From the IMG/VR virus record IMGVR_UViG_3300025617_000909, positions 1 through 64,000 of that record: DNA of 64,000 nt; one strand, written 5' to 3'. Every line of letters begins with the position of its first letter. Positions within the stretch are counted from its first letter, which is position 1. The DNA is from a virus. The notes under the pieces were generated by a model, which made no database searches, was not told where the DNA came from, and saw nothing but the letters and a program-made list of their open reading frames with translations. Position numbers and translations under genes: made by a program. Positions 1-7,830 of this stretch are shown here, in pieces.

Positions 1-47
1 CCACTATGGAAAAGGTCAAAAGATGAGAATGTAATTCCGACTTTCAT
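1..47 (-). CDS. Nucleotidyltransferase (cytidylyltransferase-like), 5' end only
   Basis: Only the first 15 codons lie in the window; the gene continues past the left edge. The visible start reads MKVGITFSSFDLFHSG, which matches the N-terminal TF-x-x-FDLFH-x-G motif of the RfaE/TagD-type nucleotidyltransferases that activate sugar phosphates or glycerol phosphate. The ATG lies exactly 6 nt after a perfect TATAAT box with no ribosome-binding site, so the mRNA is predicted to be leaderless. A glycan role fits the sugar genes at 22-26 kb. Substrate cannot be told from this fragment. Confidence 0.6.
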   Translation of the reverse strand, partial: MKVGITFSSFDLFHS

Positions 48-53
48 ATAGAT

Positions 54-82
54 ATTATACAGAAAATAATAGGGTCTGTCAA
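54..82 (-). promoter_or_regulatory. Consensus sigma70 promoter
   Basis: On the minus strand TTGACA (77-82) is followed after 17 nt by TATAAT (54-59), a perfect consensus. The predicted start is the A of the ATG at 47. The -35 element lies inside the terminator hairpin of the upstream gene. Confidence 0.85.
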
Positions 83-90
83 GACCCTAT
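69..90. terminator. Hairpin terminator
   Basis: ATAGGGTCT and AGACCCTAT form a 9-bp stem around the loop GTCA. It sits just past the stop codon of the Bax-inhibitor gene; the flanks are TTTT on the plus side and A/T-rich on the other. It overlaps the -35 box of the next promoter. Confidence 0.7.
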
Positions 91-100
91 TTTAAGATTT

Positions 101-784
101 TTATTCTCTATTGCCCAAAAGCGATAGTAACATTTGGAATAGATTAATAAAGTTTAGATACAGTCCTATCACAGTTCGCATAGCAAATTTTGCTAATTCG
201 TCTGTTGGTTGATTTGCGTTCAAGAAGGTATTCTTGGCATTCTGTGTATCGTAAGCTGTTAGACCTGTGAAAATTAATACACCAATAATACTGATAGTGA
301 ACTGTAGTGCTGAACTTGCCAGGAAAATATTTACTAGACTAGCAATAATAATTCCAATCAATCCAACAAATAAGAATCCGCCCAGGCCAGACAGATCTCG
401 CTTAGTGGTGTAACCCACAAGGCTTGCTCCAGCAAAAGTTGCCGCAGTAATAAAGAAAACTTGCGTAATGCTTGCGGCTGTGTATACGGCAAAAATTGTG
501 CTTAGACTAACACCCAATACTGCCGCAAAAATATAATAAAAAGTTCGAATGGATTCAAAACTCCAATTTTGACTTGCGAAACTGTAGTAAAGAATCATCC
601 CCAGGGGTGCGAAAACAAACAACCACATCATGGATCCCATGGCGAACATCAATCCCGATGCGTATGTTAGGTATGCTACGACACCACTGATAACCAAACC
701 AATTGCTGTTTGGTTATAAATTGCCAACATAAATTGGCGTAAATATTCATCATACTGTGTACGTGTTTGTGTAATTGCACTCAT
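101..784 (-). CDS. Bax inhibitor-1/YccA family membrane protein
   Basis: The 227-residue protein has about seven hydrophobic segments and the BI-1 signature near the C-terminus (LTAYDTQNAK, around residues 178-187, where the family has the di-aspartyl pH-sensor region). Family members are inner-membrane proteins that modulate ion leak or interact with the FtsH protease, so a role in host membrane or lysis timing is possible but inferred. The start is supported by AGGAG 7 nt upstream. It directly follows mazG and is the last gene before a hairpin terminator. Confidence 0.85.
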   Translation of the reverse strand: MSAITQTRTQYDEYLRQFMLAIYNQTAIGLVISGVVAYLTYASGLMFAMGSMMWLFVFAPLGMILYYSFASQNWSFESIRTFYYIFAAVLGVSLSTIFAVYTAASITQVFFITAATFAGASLVGYTTKRDLSGLGGFLFVGLIGIIIASLVNIFLASSALQFTISIIGVLIFTGLTAYDTQNAKNTFLNANQPTDELAKFAMRTVIGLYLNFINLFQMLLSLLGNRE

Positions 785-785
785 A

Positions 786-1145
786 TTAATCTCCTATAAA
801 CTGTGAAAGTTCTGGAGCCTTCCATCCTTCTGGCTTCAGTACCTTGCCGTCTTCACGTTTAATAACTTTGCCCGTTTCTGGATTGATCTTAGCAAAGTTT
901 GTATTCATTACTTCTTTCCATGCCGCTTCACCATCCCAGCCTGCGGCACGAATAGCACCCATAGTAACAACAAGAATATCAACAAGTGCGTCTAGTTGTT
1001 CTACTTTATCGTTGTCTAGGATAGCTTCTTCTAGCTCGTCTGTTTCCTCACGGATTAGATCGAGATACATTTTGTAGTTTGCTTCACTAGGCTCTTGATC
1101 ACACGCTGTATGAAACGTGTCGATATCTTTAAACGGATTTGTCAT
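786..1145 (-). CDS. mazG: MazG-like nucleotide pyrophosphohydrolase
   Basis: The 119-residue protein shows the all-alpha NTP-PPase motif: REETDELEEA with Glu33, Glu34 and Glu37, then Asp52 and Asp56 in LDALVDILVV, the expected Mg2+ ligands. MazG-type enzymes hydrolyse (d)NTPs to monophosphates; marine phage versions are often proposed to alter the host nucleotide pool or starvation signalling. The stop codon abuts the start of the membrane protein downstream and the start is next to the GroES stop, so the genes are probably co-transcribed. Confidence 0.85.
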   Translation of the reverse strand: MTNPFKDIDTFHTACDQEPSEANYKMYLDLIREETDELEEAILDNDKVEQLDALVDILVVTMGAIRAAGWDGEAAWKEVMNTNFAKINPETGKVIKREDGKVLKPEGWKAPELSQFIGD

Positions 1146-1546
1146 TATCTTGCTCCAAACTCTTCTGGACGAATCTCTGCTGGACCGTCACTAAACTCTT
1201 TACCGATATAAGTTGTGTTAGGTTTTTCATCAGAAATACAAAGCATTGCTTTTGTTTCGACCATTCTGATAATAGTTTTTACTTCTTCGCCGTCTGCTTC
1301 ATCGATAAGTTCTATGCCACGTGTCCACCGCCCGTGTTCTACCAAAACCCATTGACCTACTTCTACATCTTTTTGTTCTGGTCCGACAGCAAATACTTTA
1401 CCCCAACGTGGTTTTACACCATGTGCTTTACCGTCATCGGAAGTAATGATAAGACCACTTTTTGTTTTCATCTCACCAAATTCCATGTCTGATACAAGAA
1501 CATTGTCTCTAATTGGTCTAATGTTTACGTTTTTTAGGGTAGGCAT
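1145..1546 (-). CDS. groES: GroES-like co-chaperonin
   Basis: The N-terminus (NIRPIRDNVLV) and the following strands match the GroES/Cpn10 fold, with the mobile loop expected around residues 20-35 (EFGEMKTKSGLII). At 133 residues it is longer than bacterial GroES (about 95). It is analogous to T4 gp31, which replaces host GroES to fold the major capsid protein with GroEL. Overlaps the mazG start by one base. Confidence 0.85.
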   Translation of the reverse strand: MPTLKNVNIRPIRDNVLVSDMEFGEMKTKSGLIITSDDGKAHGVKPRWGKVFAVGPEQKDVEVGQWVLVEHGRWTRGIELIDEADGEEVKTIIRMVETKAMLCISDEKPNTTYIGKEFSDGPAEIRPEEFGAR

Positions 1547-1548
1547 TT

Positions 1549-1788
1549 TTACTCCTCTGTATCGGTATTAACCATTTTATTGTCTGGTTCAACTGAGTTT
1601 TTATTTCTCTTGGTGTAAAAATCTTTCATGATTTCTTCACGGGTTTTAATAATTTGTCCACCAGGTCCTAATTGATCTCCTCGGGCATTCACTTTAGCAT
1701 TGCCTACAGCAGGAGTCATTTCATTTGCTAACTGAAGTTTCTCCATATCAATTTCTTTACCTTGCATAGTTCTAACGGTCTTTGCCAT
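1549..1788 (-). CDS. Conserved small phage protein
   Basis: A 79-residue hydrophilic protein with a motif GNAKVNARGDQLGPGG in its centre. Its look and position next to the chaperonin resemble a short conserved protein of T4-like marine phages; no function is known to me. AAGGAG lies 8 nt before the start and the gene is packed 2-3 nt from both neighbours. Confidence 0.75.
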   Translation of the reverse strand: MAKTVRTMQGKEIDMEKLQLANEMTPAVGNAKVNARGDQLGPGGQIIKTREEIMKDFYTKRNKNSVEPDNKMVNTDTEE

Positions 1789-1789
1789 A

Positions 1790-2266
1790 TTATTCTCCTT
1801 TAAAGAATTCGTTTATTGGTAGCTCATATTTAATACTGTTTACTTTATGTATCCCAATGAGGTATAGGCAATAGCAAGAAACGGAACTACCTCTGCCAAC
1901 TCCCCAAACTACATTTTGACTACGAAGTGTATCAACGATGTATTTCATTACAGACAAGACATCATAAAGATTGTGTTTTTTAAAAAGCTCAATCTCTTGT
2001 GTAACACGTTCAAGTTCTTGATCAGTAGCACATTGCTCAATCAACCACTTTTCCATGTCCATATTTTTGTATTCATTAGGAATAAACCAATCTCTAGAAG
2101 TTGGTAGATCTACCATTGGCATGGGATAGTTAAGGTGTTCTTGAACACAACGATCCACATACTTTTGTATGTTTTCGCTGATACTGTCAGTATACGCTGT
2201 TTCCAGAATATCTGGACCGTGCGTTAAGATACCTTCTATTAAATCTTTGTCTTTATTTGTCAACAT
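1790..2266 (-). CDS. Stand-alone DNA polymerase III alpha (DnaE-like) fragment
   Basis: Residues 95-157 align with the palm entry of DnaE/PolC: a helix (LSVMKYIVDTLRSQN) followed by WGVGRGSSVSCYCLYLIGI, equivalent to the G-x-GRGS-x-x-G-x-L-x-x-Y-x-L-G-I motif, then a KYELPINEFF segment matching KYGLLFERFLNPER. The protein stops there, before the catalytic aspartates, at 158 residues against about 1160 for full DnaE. It cannot polymerise on its own. It could be a conserved remnant with a structural or regulatory role. Confidence 0.7.
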   Translation of the reverse strand: MLTNKDKDLIEGILTHGPDILETAYTDSISENIQKYVDRCVQEHLNYPMPMVDLPTSRDWFIPNEYKNMDMEKWLIEQCATDQELERVTQEIELFKKHNLYDVLSVMKYIVDTLRSQNVVWGVGRGSSVSCYCLYLIGIHKVNSIKYELPINEFFKGE

Positions 2267-2501
2267 TAACTAATTGATCCAAGTCGCCTTTTTCCAATTC
2301 CTGAGATGAATTCATCATTGTTCTTCTATAACGATTACTCATTTCTTCTCTGTATATTGTAACAAAAGTTTGTACTTGTGTCAATAGTTCTTGATTGCCA
2401 ATTCGTTGAGCTACTACCATTTTTTTGGTTAACTCATTGAGCTTTTCTTCAATTTCGTTATCCTTTAAATTGGATAGATTTTCTTGAAGAGGATGTATCA
2501 T
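2253..2501 (-). CDS. Hypothetical coiled-coil phage protein
   Basis: An 82-residue charged, helical protein (LKDNEIEEKLNELTKKM) without a recognised domain. It overlaps its neighbours by 4 and 14 bases, typical of translationally coupled phage genes, and lies between structural genes and the polymerase fragment. Confidence 0.65.
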   Translation of the reverse strand: MIHPLQENLSNLKDNEIEEKLNELTKKMVVAQRIGNQELLTQVQTFVTIYREEMSNRYRRTMMNSSQELEKGDLDQLVNVDK

Positions 2502-3106
2502 ACAGAATATGACCCTTCATATTTTAGTAAGATTGTTGCTGGAAGAGGAAACGCTGTTCCGTCTTGTCTTTGTCTAAACTTTACTTTGATAATATGGATT
2601 GTATCTGTTTGCTGTACAGTTAGTGGTGATGGAAAGTTTGATTCATATAGCAAAGCATAATCGCCATCGGTGGAGAATGAAACAGTTCTTTGTGTACCGT
2701 CGCCTCTTAATTCGATTTCGAATTCTTGTAGGTTACCACCGTCTGGAAAATACGTTTCATTAAAACTAAAAGTTACGTTATTTTGTAATTGGAAAACTTG
2801 ATAGTCTCCATTACGATAATCTAATTCAACAGTTGCTTGAGTTACGCCGCCTCCGTTAACAATTAGTCGACTGTTTTCTTTGAATACAGCATTACTAACA
2901 ATTTGTCCATTAAAGTCGCCGCCATCTGTTACAGCACTAACTTTTAGACCTGCTGTATTAGTTTGAAGGGCTGTGATTTCACTAGCCGCTGTTACTAAAC
3001 CGGTTTTGATATAGTTAAAATTGTCTCTAAAACCTTGTGTATCATTATCCTGTCCTGCGATAGGATATGTTTCATCAATTGGTGTTGCGTTTATATTACT
3101 TGCCAT
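2498..3106 (-). CDS. Virion structural protein
   Basis: 202 residues. The N-terminus ends in DNDTQGFRDNFNYIKTGL, a form of the GFRDNF/KVNENF attachment module found at the start of other fibre genes here. The rest is rich in beta-strand and Asn/Thr. It overlaps the downstream gene by ATGA and the upstream gene by one base, placing it in the structural operon. Confidence 0.7.
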   Translation of the reverse strand: MASNINATPIDETYPIAGQDNDTQGFRDNFNYIKTGLVTAASEITALQTNTAGLKVSAVTDGGDFNGQIVSNAVFKENSRLIVNGGGVTQATVELDYRNGDYQVFQLQNNVTFSFNETYFPDGGNLQEFEIELRGDGTQRTVSFSTDGDYALLYESNFPSPLTVQQTDTIHIIKVKFRQRQDGTAFPLPATILLKYEGSYSV

Positions 3107-5670
3107 TATACTTTTTCTCCACGTTGCGGAAATGCTAGGTATTTATCGCCAGCAACTCCGTCTATATTATCAATGTGATATCTATCTACTACAAAGTCAA
3201 TGGTTTTAAAATCAAATCCACTGTTTTTTATATTTAATATAATATCATCAGCTTGCCCAGGTTTACAGTAACATATTGGCATAGCACTAACGAAACCTGG
3301 CTCTACAAAGTTATTTTCTTGAATACTACGCATCCAAAGAGGAAGGAATGTTCTGTCTCTTACTCCAATATCTTTAATCCTAGATCTCATATTTTTAATA
3401 CTATTAGGCCAAATTCTCTGATGATCTCTATCGCTTACTAATGGTATATTGCTATCAACATTAATTTTATCATAACTTACTAAGACAGGTGAATTAATCT
3501 TTTCTGGTAAATTAATTAGTTTGCTAATAGACTTTCCATTCTTTTCTAAACTGTCTACAATATTAACATAAACAACTTCATACTCTACTTCTTGTGTCGT
3601 AGTATTCTTTGCCAACGCTTTATTTACACTACCAAATTTTAATCTTTTATTGTAGTGATTTTGAGTCATAGCATTAACAAATGTATAAGCATCTTTTGAT
3701 TCTATGCCTGCGAACATTAACATTTTAAGTTCGTTCTGTACTCCGAACAACGGATCACCGTAGCGATATATTTTTGCTGGAGGAAATATATCTATATCGT
3801 TGATAAAGTTATTGTATTTTACACGTTTACTTTGTTTTTGTAATACCTTAAACGATAAGTTACTATAACTGATGTCAGCTGCACTGTCAACTCTAATTTG
3901 GAAAGTTTTAGAACTTTCGGTGTAATTAAAGATATCTCTAGCCGCAATAACGAATGTATATACTCTGTCAAATGTAGTTAGATTGCTATCGTAAGTTGTA
4001 CTGCTGTAATCCAGAGCACTGCTACCATCGTTGTTGTAAAACCTTGTAATACCATCTAAACTACTAGTACCAATTTGATTTACCTTGCCAACAATTTCAC
4101 CGCTTGTTAAAAGTGTTAGACCTGGAGGAAGTTCTCCTTGCTGAAGAATGAATACTGTAGTACCGCCTCTTAATTTGCTAACAGCATCAACATAAAGGTT
4201 ACTGCTAATGTTCGGTGTAATGCTACCGAGGAAAATATCGCTAATCCATTCAATGCCACTTTCGATTTCGCCAATAATTTTAATGGTAAATGTTCTAGGT
4301 GTAGATGCTTTTACTTCGCCGTTGTATAATGCTTTGGCAGTTACCGTAAATTTATATTCTTCTGTAATTCTTGGTTGATATGGTATCTGTCCAAACACTT
4401 CGCCGTTAATAGTATCCACAGTCATACCAGGAGGCAATTCGCTAGTATTACCAATAACTACTTCTACGTCTTTACTAATCTTTTCAACTAGTTGTGGATC
4501 TAAATGAATTCTAAATTGTCTTTTCGCTTCGTTAAGAGTTTCAACATTATTAATGGTGTATGTGCCTAGTGTACTATCAACAAAATCATATACATCTCTA
4601 ATAGCAAGTTTTTGATTTCTTACTGGAAAACTCCAATTGCCTTTAGCATCTGGAATAATTTCAATATCTAAGAATGTTCTATCAACTAAACTAATTGCGA
4701 TAGTCTTTGCGTAAATTTCTGGATTTACAGTTTCAAATTGGTATGTGATTAATCCTTCAAGTGTAGGCGGATCGTATACGTCTAAGAACAAAGTAACATA
4801 ATTGTTTGCTCTTTTAATACCTAAATCAGGATCAGTTATCCAAACAGGATTTCTATAATGAGTATTATCAGCACGGAATATACCAGTACCAACTTGCATT
4901 ATTGTGTTGTCGGATTTTAAGAAAGTTTCGCTAACAACATATATTTGAAACGTTCTACGGATTTCGTGTATACCGTCAGAAGCGGCAATAGTAAATTGAT
5001 AGTATCTCGTTAATCTTTTTGGAAAATTAGTTTCTTCAAAAAAGTCAAATGTTTCTGAGTCAAAATCAAATGTATCAAATCCGTTAGAAGGACGAATACC
5101 TAAGTCATATGGGTCAGTATCGTACAGGTTTAGATCAAAATTACCACTGTATATTTTATACTCTAAACTAAAGATAGGATCAGTGAAGCCACTGATTCTT
5201 CCTGTCTTGGATAGTGATAATCCTGGAGGAAGTTGACCTCCGTTGAATGGAATATAATATTCAATTGTGTCGCCTGCTGGAATATCTGGATCAAGCACTT
5301 GTAGCTGAAAATCAACTTTGTCATTATCTAAAACAAAGTATGTGTCGTTAGGACCAACTGGTAACAAGCCTTCTGGAGTAACCCAAGTTGGTTCGTCAGC
5401 ACCGACTACAGTTATACTGAATGTTCTATCAGCAACGTCATTTGCGTCTGTGGCTCTAATTACAAATTTACTAGTTGTTTCTTTTGCAACTTCTAGAGGA
5501 GTACCTACTATATTCGAACCTTCGATTCTTAAGCCTCTTGGAATACTGCCGGCAATTAATTCTAGATCGTAAGTTCCTGTATCAGAACTAACATCTAAAA
5601 GTATTTGCTGTTTTTCACGTTCGTTTATTGTTCCTAGCGAACCTGAAGATAAATTCCAAGTTAATGCCAT
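3106..5670 (-). CDS. Structural protein with putative Ig-like (He_PIG) repeats
   Basis: 854 residues. Several copies of the motif LPPGL-x-L-x-x-G-x-I-x-G (for example GQLPPGLSLSKTGRISG and GELPPGLTLLTSGEIVG) mark putative Ig/cadherin-like domains known in phage and bacterial surface proteins. Repeats of FxI/VxxxD segments separate them. The C-terminal 200 residues are different and contain PICYCKPGQADDI. Probably a tail-fibre or baseplate-attached adhesin; partners are unknown. Confidence 0.75.
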   Translation of the reverse strand: MALTWNLSSGSLGTINEREKQQILLDVSSDTGTYDLELIAGSIPRGLRIEGSNIVGTPLEVAKETTSKFVIRATDANDVADRTFSITVVGADEPTWVTPEGLLPVGPNDTYFVLDNDKVDFQLQVLDPDIPAGDTIEYYIPFNGGQLPPGLSLSKTGRISGFTDPIFSLEYKIYSGNFDLNLYDTDPYDLGIRPSNGFDTFDFDSETFDFFEETNFPKRLTRYYQFTIAASDGIHEIRRTFQIYVVSETFLKSDNTIMQVGTGIFRADNTHYRNPVWITDPDLGIKRANNYVTLFLDVYDPPTLEGLITYQFETVNPEIYAKTIAISLVDRTFLDIEIIPDAKGNWSFPVRNQKLAIRDVYDFVDSTLGTYTINNVETLNEAKRQFRIHLDPQLVEKISKDVEVVIGNTSELPPGMTVDTINGEVFGQIPYQPRITEEYKFTVTAKALYNGEVKASTPRTFTIKIIGEIESGIEWISDIFLGSITPNISSNLYVDAVSKLRGGTTVFILQQGELPPGLTLLTSGEIVGKVNQIGTSSLDGITRFYNNDGSSALDYSSTTYDSNLTTFDRVYTFVIAARDIFNYTESSKTFQIRVDSAADISYSNLSFKVLQKQSKRVKYNNFINDIDIFPPAKIYRYGDPLFGVQNELKMLMFAGIESKDAYTFVNAMTQNHYNKRLKFGSVNKALAKNTTTQEVEYEVVYVNIVDSLEKNGKSISKLINLPEKINSPVLVSYDKINVDSNIPLVSDRDHQRIWPNSIKNMRSRIKDIGVRDRTFLPLWMRSIQENNFVEPGFVSAMPICYCKPGQADDIILNIKNSGFDFKTIDFVVDRYHIDNIDGVAGDKYLAFPQRGEKV

Positions 5671-5681
5671 TAATCAAATCC

Positions 5682-7103
5682 TTACCAAGACACATGAGCC
5701 GATCTAGTCCAAATCTCTGTAACACCGTCGTAATCACCTCTACATACATAGATGTAACTACCATCAGCAAACATCAAACCGGCTGTATCACCTGGACGTC
5801 CAACACCTGTTGCTGGAGCAGAGTCTGTATAAATCGCATTAGGTCTTGGCGGATTATAAAACGATATTGTGTCTCCGTCAGTTCCGCCCGATGCTGTCCA
5901 AGATGTTGTAGTTGTTACAACTCCTGAGCTTACGTTATCGACCACTAGTTCTGATGTACCAGGTAATCTAACAATAGCACCTGCTTGAATATTTGTATCA
6001 TTATTAACAGCGAATGTTGTTCTCGAAACACCAGTTTGTACATTACCGTTTAATGTTGTTGTGACTGCTGGTCGAGCAACTGCTCCGCCTTTTACGCTAA
6101 ATCTATCTAACCCAGTACCACCAATTTTCTCAGTTCTCAAGTTTACATTGTCATATTCGCCAATGTAAATTTTGCTTCTGATATGAGCATCTGAGAAACC
6201 ATTTAGTGAACCGCCTAATTCAATACTGTTATCAGTATTTGGTCTAATGTTGTTTTTAATAGTTCCGTCTAAATTAATTGATGATTCAGTTTGATCAACT
6301 AGTATAGTTGAATCGTCACCTGAGATTGATCCACGTACATCACCTGCGAATGTACCAAAGAATAATGTACTACCGCCTGCAGCAGGAGAATCAATTTCTA
6401 CAACCTTAATGCCGTTGCCGTCATACATATCACCAGTTAAGTCGCCTGTTACATCGCCTGTAACATTACCAGTAACATTACCAGTTAAGTCGCCTGTAAT
6501 ATCACCTGTAACAGTAGCACCTGTTAAATCGACGTTACCTGTGAATACAGCATTTTGACTTGTTTGAATAGGACCTACAATTCTGCTAGCAATGGCATCG
6601 ACTAACGGAGTAGAGTCTTCGCCGAATACAGAACCTTTAATGTCACCATCTAGAGTACCTGCCAAGTTGTCCGCTGTAACAGATGTGGCCAAAACACTGT
6701 TAATATGGGCAACGTTCCATCTTTTTGTAGATGATCCTAAATTATAATTGTCTGTTTGATCTGGAAGTAAGTTTGAAGTAAAGTCAGCATTAATAGTAAT
6801 GCTGTCAGTGTTGGCATCACCAAGTGTTAAATTACCATCTGCTGTAATGCTTCCTGTAGCATGAATATTTCCTGTAACATCAATGTTACCAGTTATATCA
6901 ATATTACCAGTTCCTGTAATATCATTGCTGTTTAGTACAATATCACTGATAATTGTGCTACCACTAGCAAGTAATTTTCCGCCTGCTGTTGAGCCGTCTC
7001 CGACATACAGAGCTTTTGTATCTGTTGTGTAAATGAGTTCGCCATTGCCAGGAGTAATCGTTAGTCTCTCAGCGTCGGTTCCTCTTCTAATTCTTAAGGC
7101 CAT
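5682..7103 (-). CDS. Tail-fibre protein with TGNVTGD repeats
   Basis: 473 residues. The N-terminus (RRGTDAERLTITPGNGELIYTTDTKALYVGDG) is a widely shared phage-fibre module for attachment. The centre has collagen-like, trimer-forming short repeats (DITGDLTGNVTGNV around residues 200-225). The C-terminus resembles a cap domain. The coding sequence shows the repeat directly at about 6429-6518. Confidence 0.8.
   Translation of the reverse strand: MALRIRRGTDAERLTITPGNGELIYTTDTKALYVGDGSTAGGKLLASGSTIISDIVLNSNDITGTGNIDITGNIDVTGNIHATGSITADGNLTLGDANTDSITINADFTSNLLPDQTDNYNLGSSTKRWNVAHINSVLATSVTADNLAGTLDGDIKGSVFGEDSTPLVDAIASRIVGPIQTSQNAVFTGNVDLTGATVTGDITGDLTGNVTGNVTGDVTGDLTGDMYDGNGIKVVEIDSPAAGGSTLFFGTFAGDVRGSISGDDSTILVDQTESSINLDGTIKNNIRPNTDNSIELGGSLNGFSDAHIRSKIYIGEYDNVNLRTEKIGGTGLDRFSVKGGAVARPAVTTTLNGNVQTGVSRTTFAVNNDTNIQAGAIVRLPGTSELVVDNVSSGVVTTTTSWTASGGTDGDTISFYNPPRPNAIYTDSAPATGVGRPGDTAGLMFADGSYIYVCRGDYDGVTEIWTRSAHVSW
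6429..6518 (-). repeat. Tandem short repeats coding (D/N)(I/V)TG
   Basis: Successive variants of ACATTACC(A/T)GT and ACATCGCCTGT code for a run of G-N-V-T-G-D units within the fibre gene. It is a coding repeat, not an array. Confidence 0.7.
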
Positions 7104-7124
7104 TTGTTTTTTATCTCCGTTTGT

Positions 7125-7805
7125 TTATACTATACTTCCAAGGTCGACTTCGTTTTCAGATGGTGCTAGTACTGTTCCGAAATCGTAATCAGCGATCTGA
7201 TAAAGTCCTTGTATGGCATTGTTTGTTTGGACTACAACACCCCCAAAGTCTTGTACAAATAATGCGTCAGTAATACTGGTTTGCGAGAACCCACCGTATG
7301 AACCAATGAAGTTACTAGCAGTAACATTACCTGTAATATTAATATTGCCTGATCCTGTAATGCTATATCCGTTTAAGTTTAACGGACCATTTAATTGAGC
7401 ATTTACAATGTCAGCATCAATAGTAATTGTGTTTCCAGAGTTTTCAACTCTTACATTGCTTCCGCCTAATATCTGTACTGTGTCTGTTGTGCTGGCCGCA
7501 TTTACTGTTCCTGTGTCTGTTACAATAGTATTGAACAGATTTTGCAAGCTAGTACTGATATTAATATCTGTTGCGTTTTGTGTGACAGTAATATTATCGC
7601 CGCCAACTAATTTTCTAAACTGTAATTTAAACGCATCTTTTTGTACAAATACATCAGCATCTCCAGTTCCAACGTTTTCGCCTGTGACTGCGAGCTCGTT
7701 ATTGAGAGATGTAAAGTTTTCGTTTACTTTTTGAAATGCCGTGCGAAGATCATCGCCTGTGCCGTCATTTACTAAGTTCCCGATATTGATTTGTTGTATT
7801 GCCAT
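7125..7805 (-). CDS. Fibre-like structural protein with GTGD/KVNENF head
   Basis: 226 residues, starting with INIGNLVNDGTGDDLRTAF and then QKVNENFTSL, the same head as the 2450-residue fibre. The remainder is Asn/Thr-rich beta structure with SGNINITGNV segments. A late promoter (GATAAATA, 7823-7830) and GTAGGAG precede the start, so it opens a transcription unit for 7.8-2.5 kb. Confidence 0.75.
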   Translation of the reverse strand: MAIQQINIGNLVNDGTGDDLRTAFQKVNENFTSLNNELAVTGENVGTGDADVFVQKDAFKLQFRKLVGGDNITVTQNATDINISTSLQNLFNTIVTDTGTVNAASTTDTVQILGGSNVRVENSGNTITIDADIVNAQLNGPLNLNGYSITGSGNINITGNVTASNFIGSYGGFSQTSITDALFVQDFGGVVVQTNNAIQGLYQIADYDFGTVLAPSENEVDLGSIV

Positions 7806-7810
7806 TCGAT

Positions 7811-7830
7811 GCTCCTACTAACTATTTATC
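7811..7830 (-). promoter_or_regulatory. T4-type late promoter and RBS
   Basis: GATAAATA at 7823-7830 followed by TAGGAGC about 7 nt before the ATG at 7805. A normal leader with a ribosome-binding site, unlike the leaderless genes further right. Confidence 0.65.

Noticed and set aside
15-47. CRISPR or repeat array
   Set aside because: No regularly spaced direct repeats occur anywhere in the window; the only tandem repeats are coding repeats in fibre genes.
1139-1492. 117-aa plus-strand ORF opposite groES
   Set aside because: Antisense to a clear GroES-like gene; Phe/Cys-rich and without an RBS.
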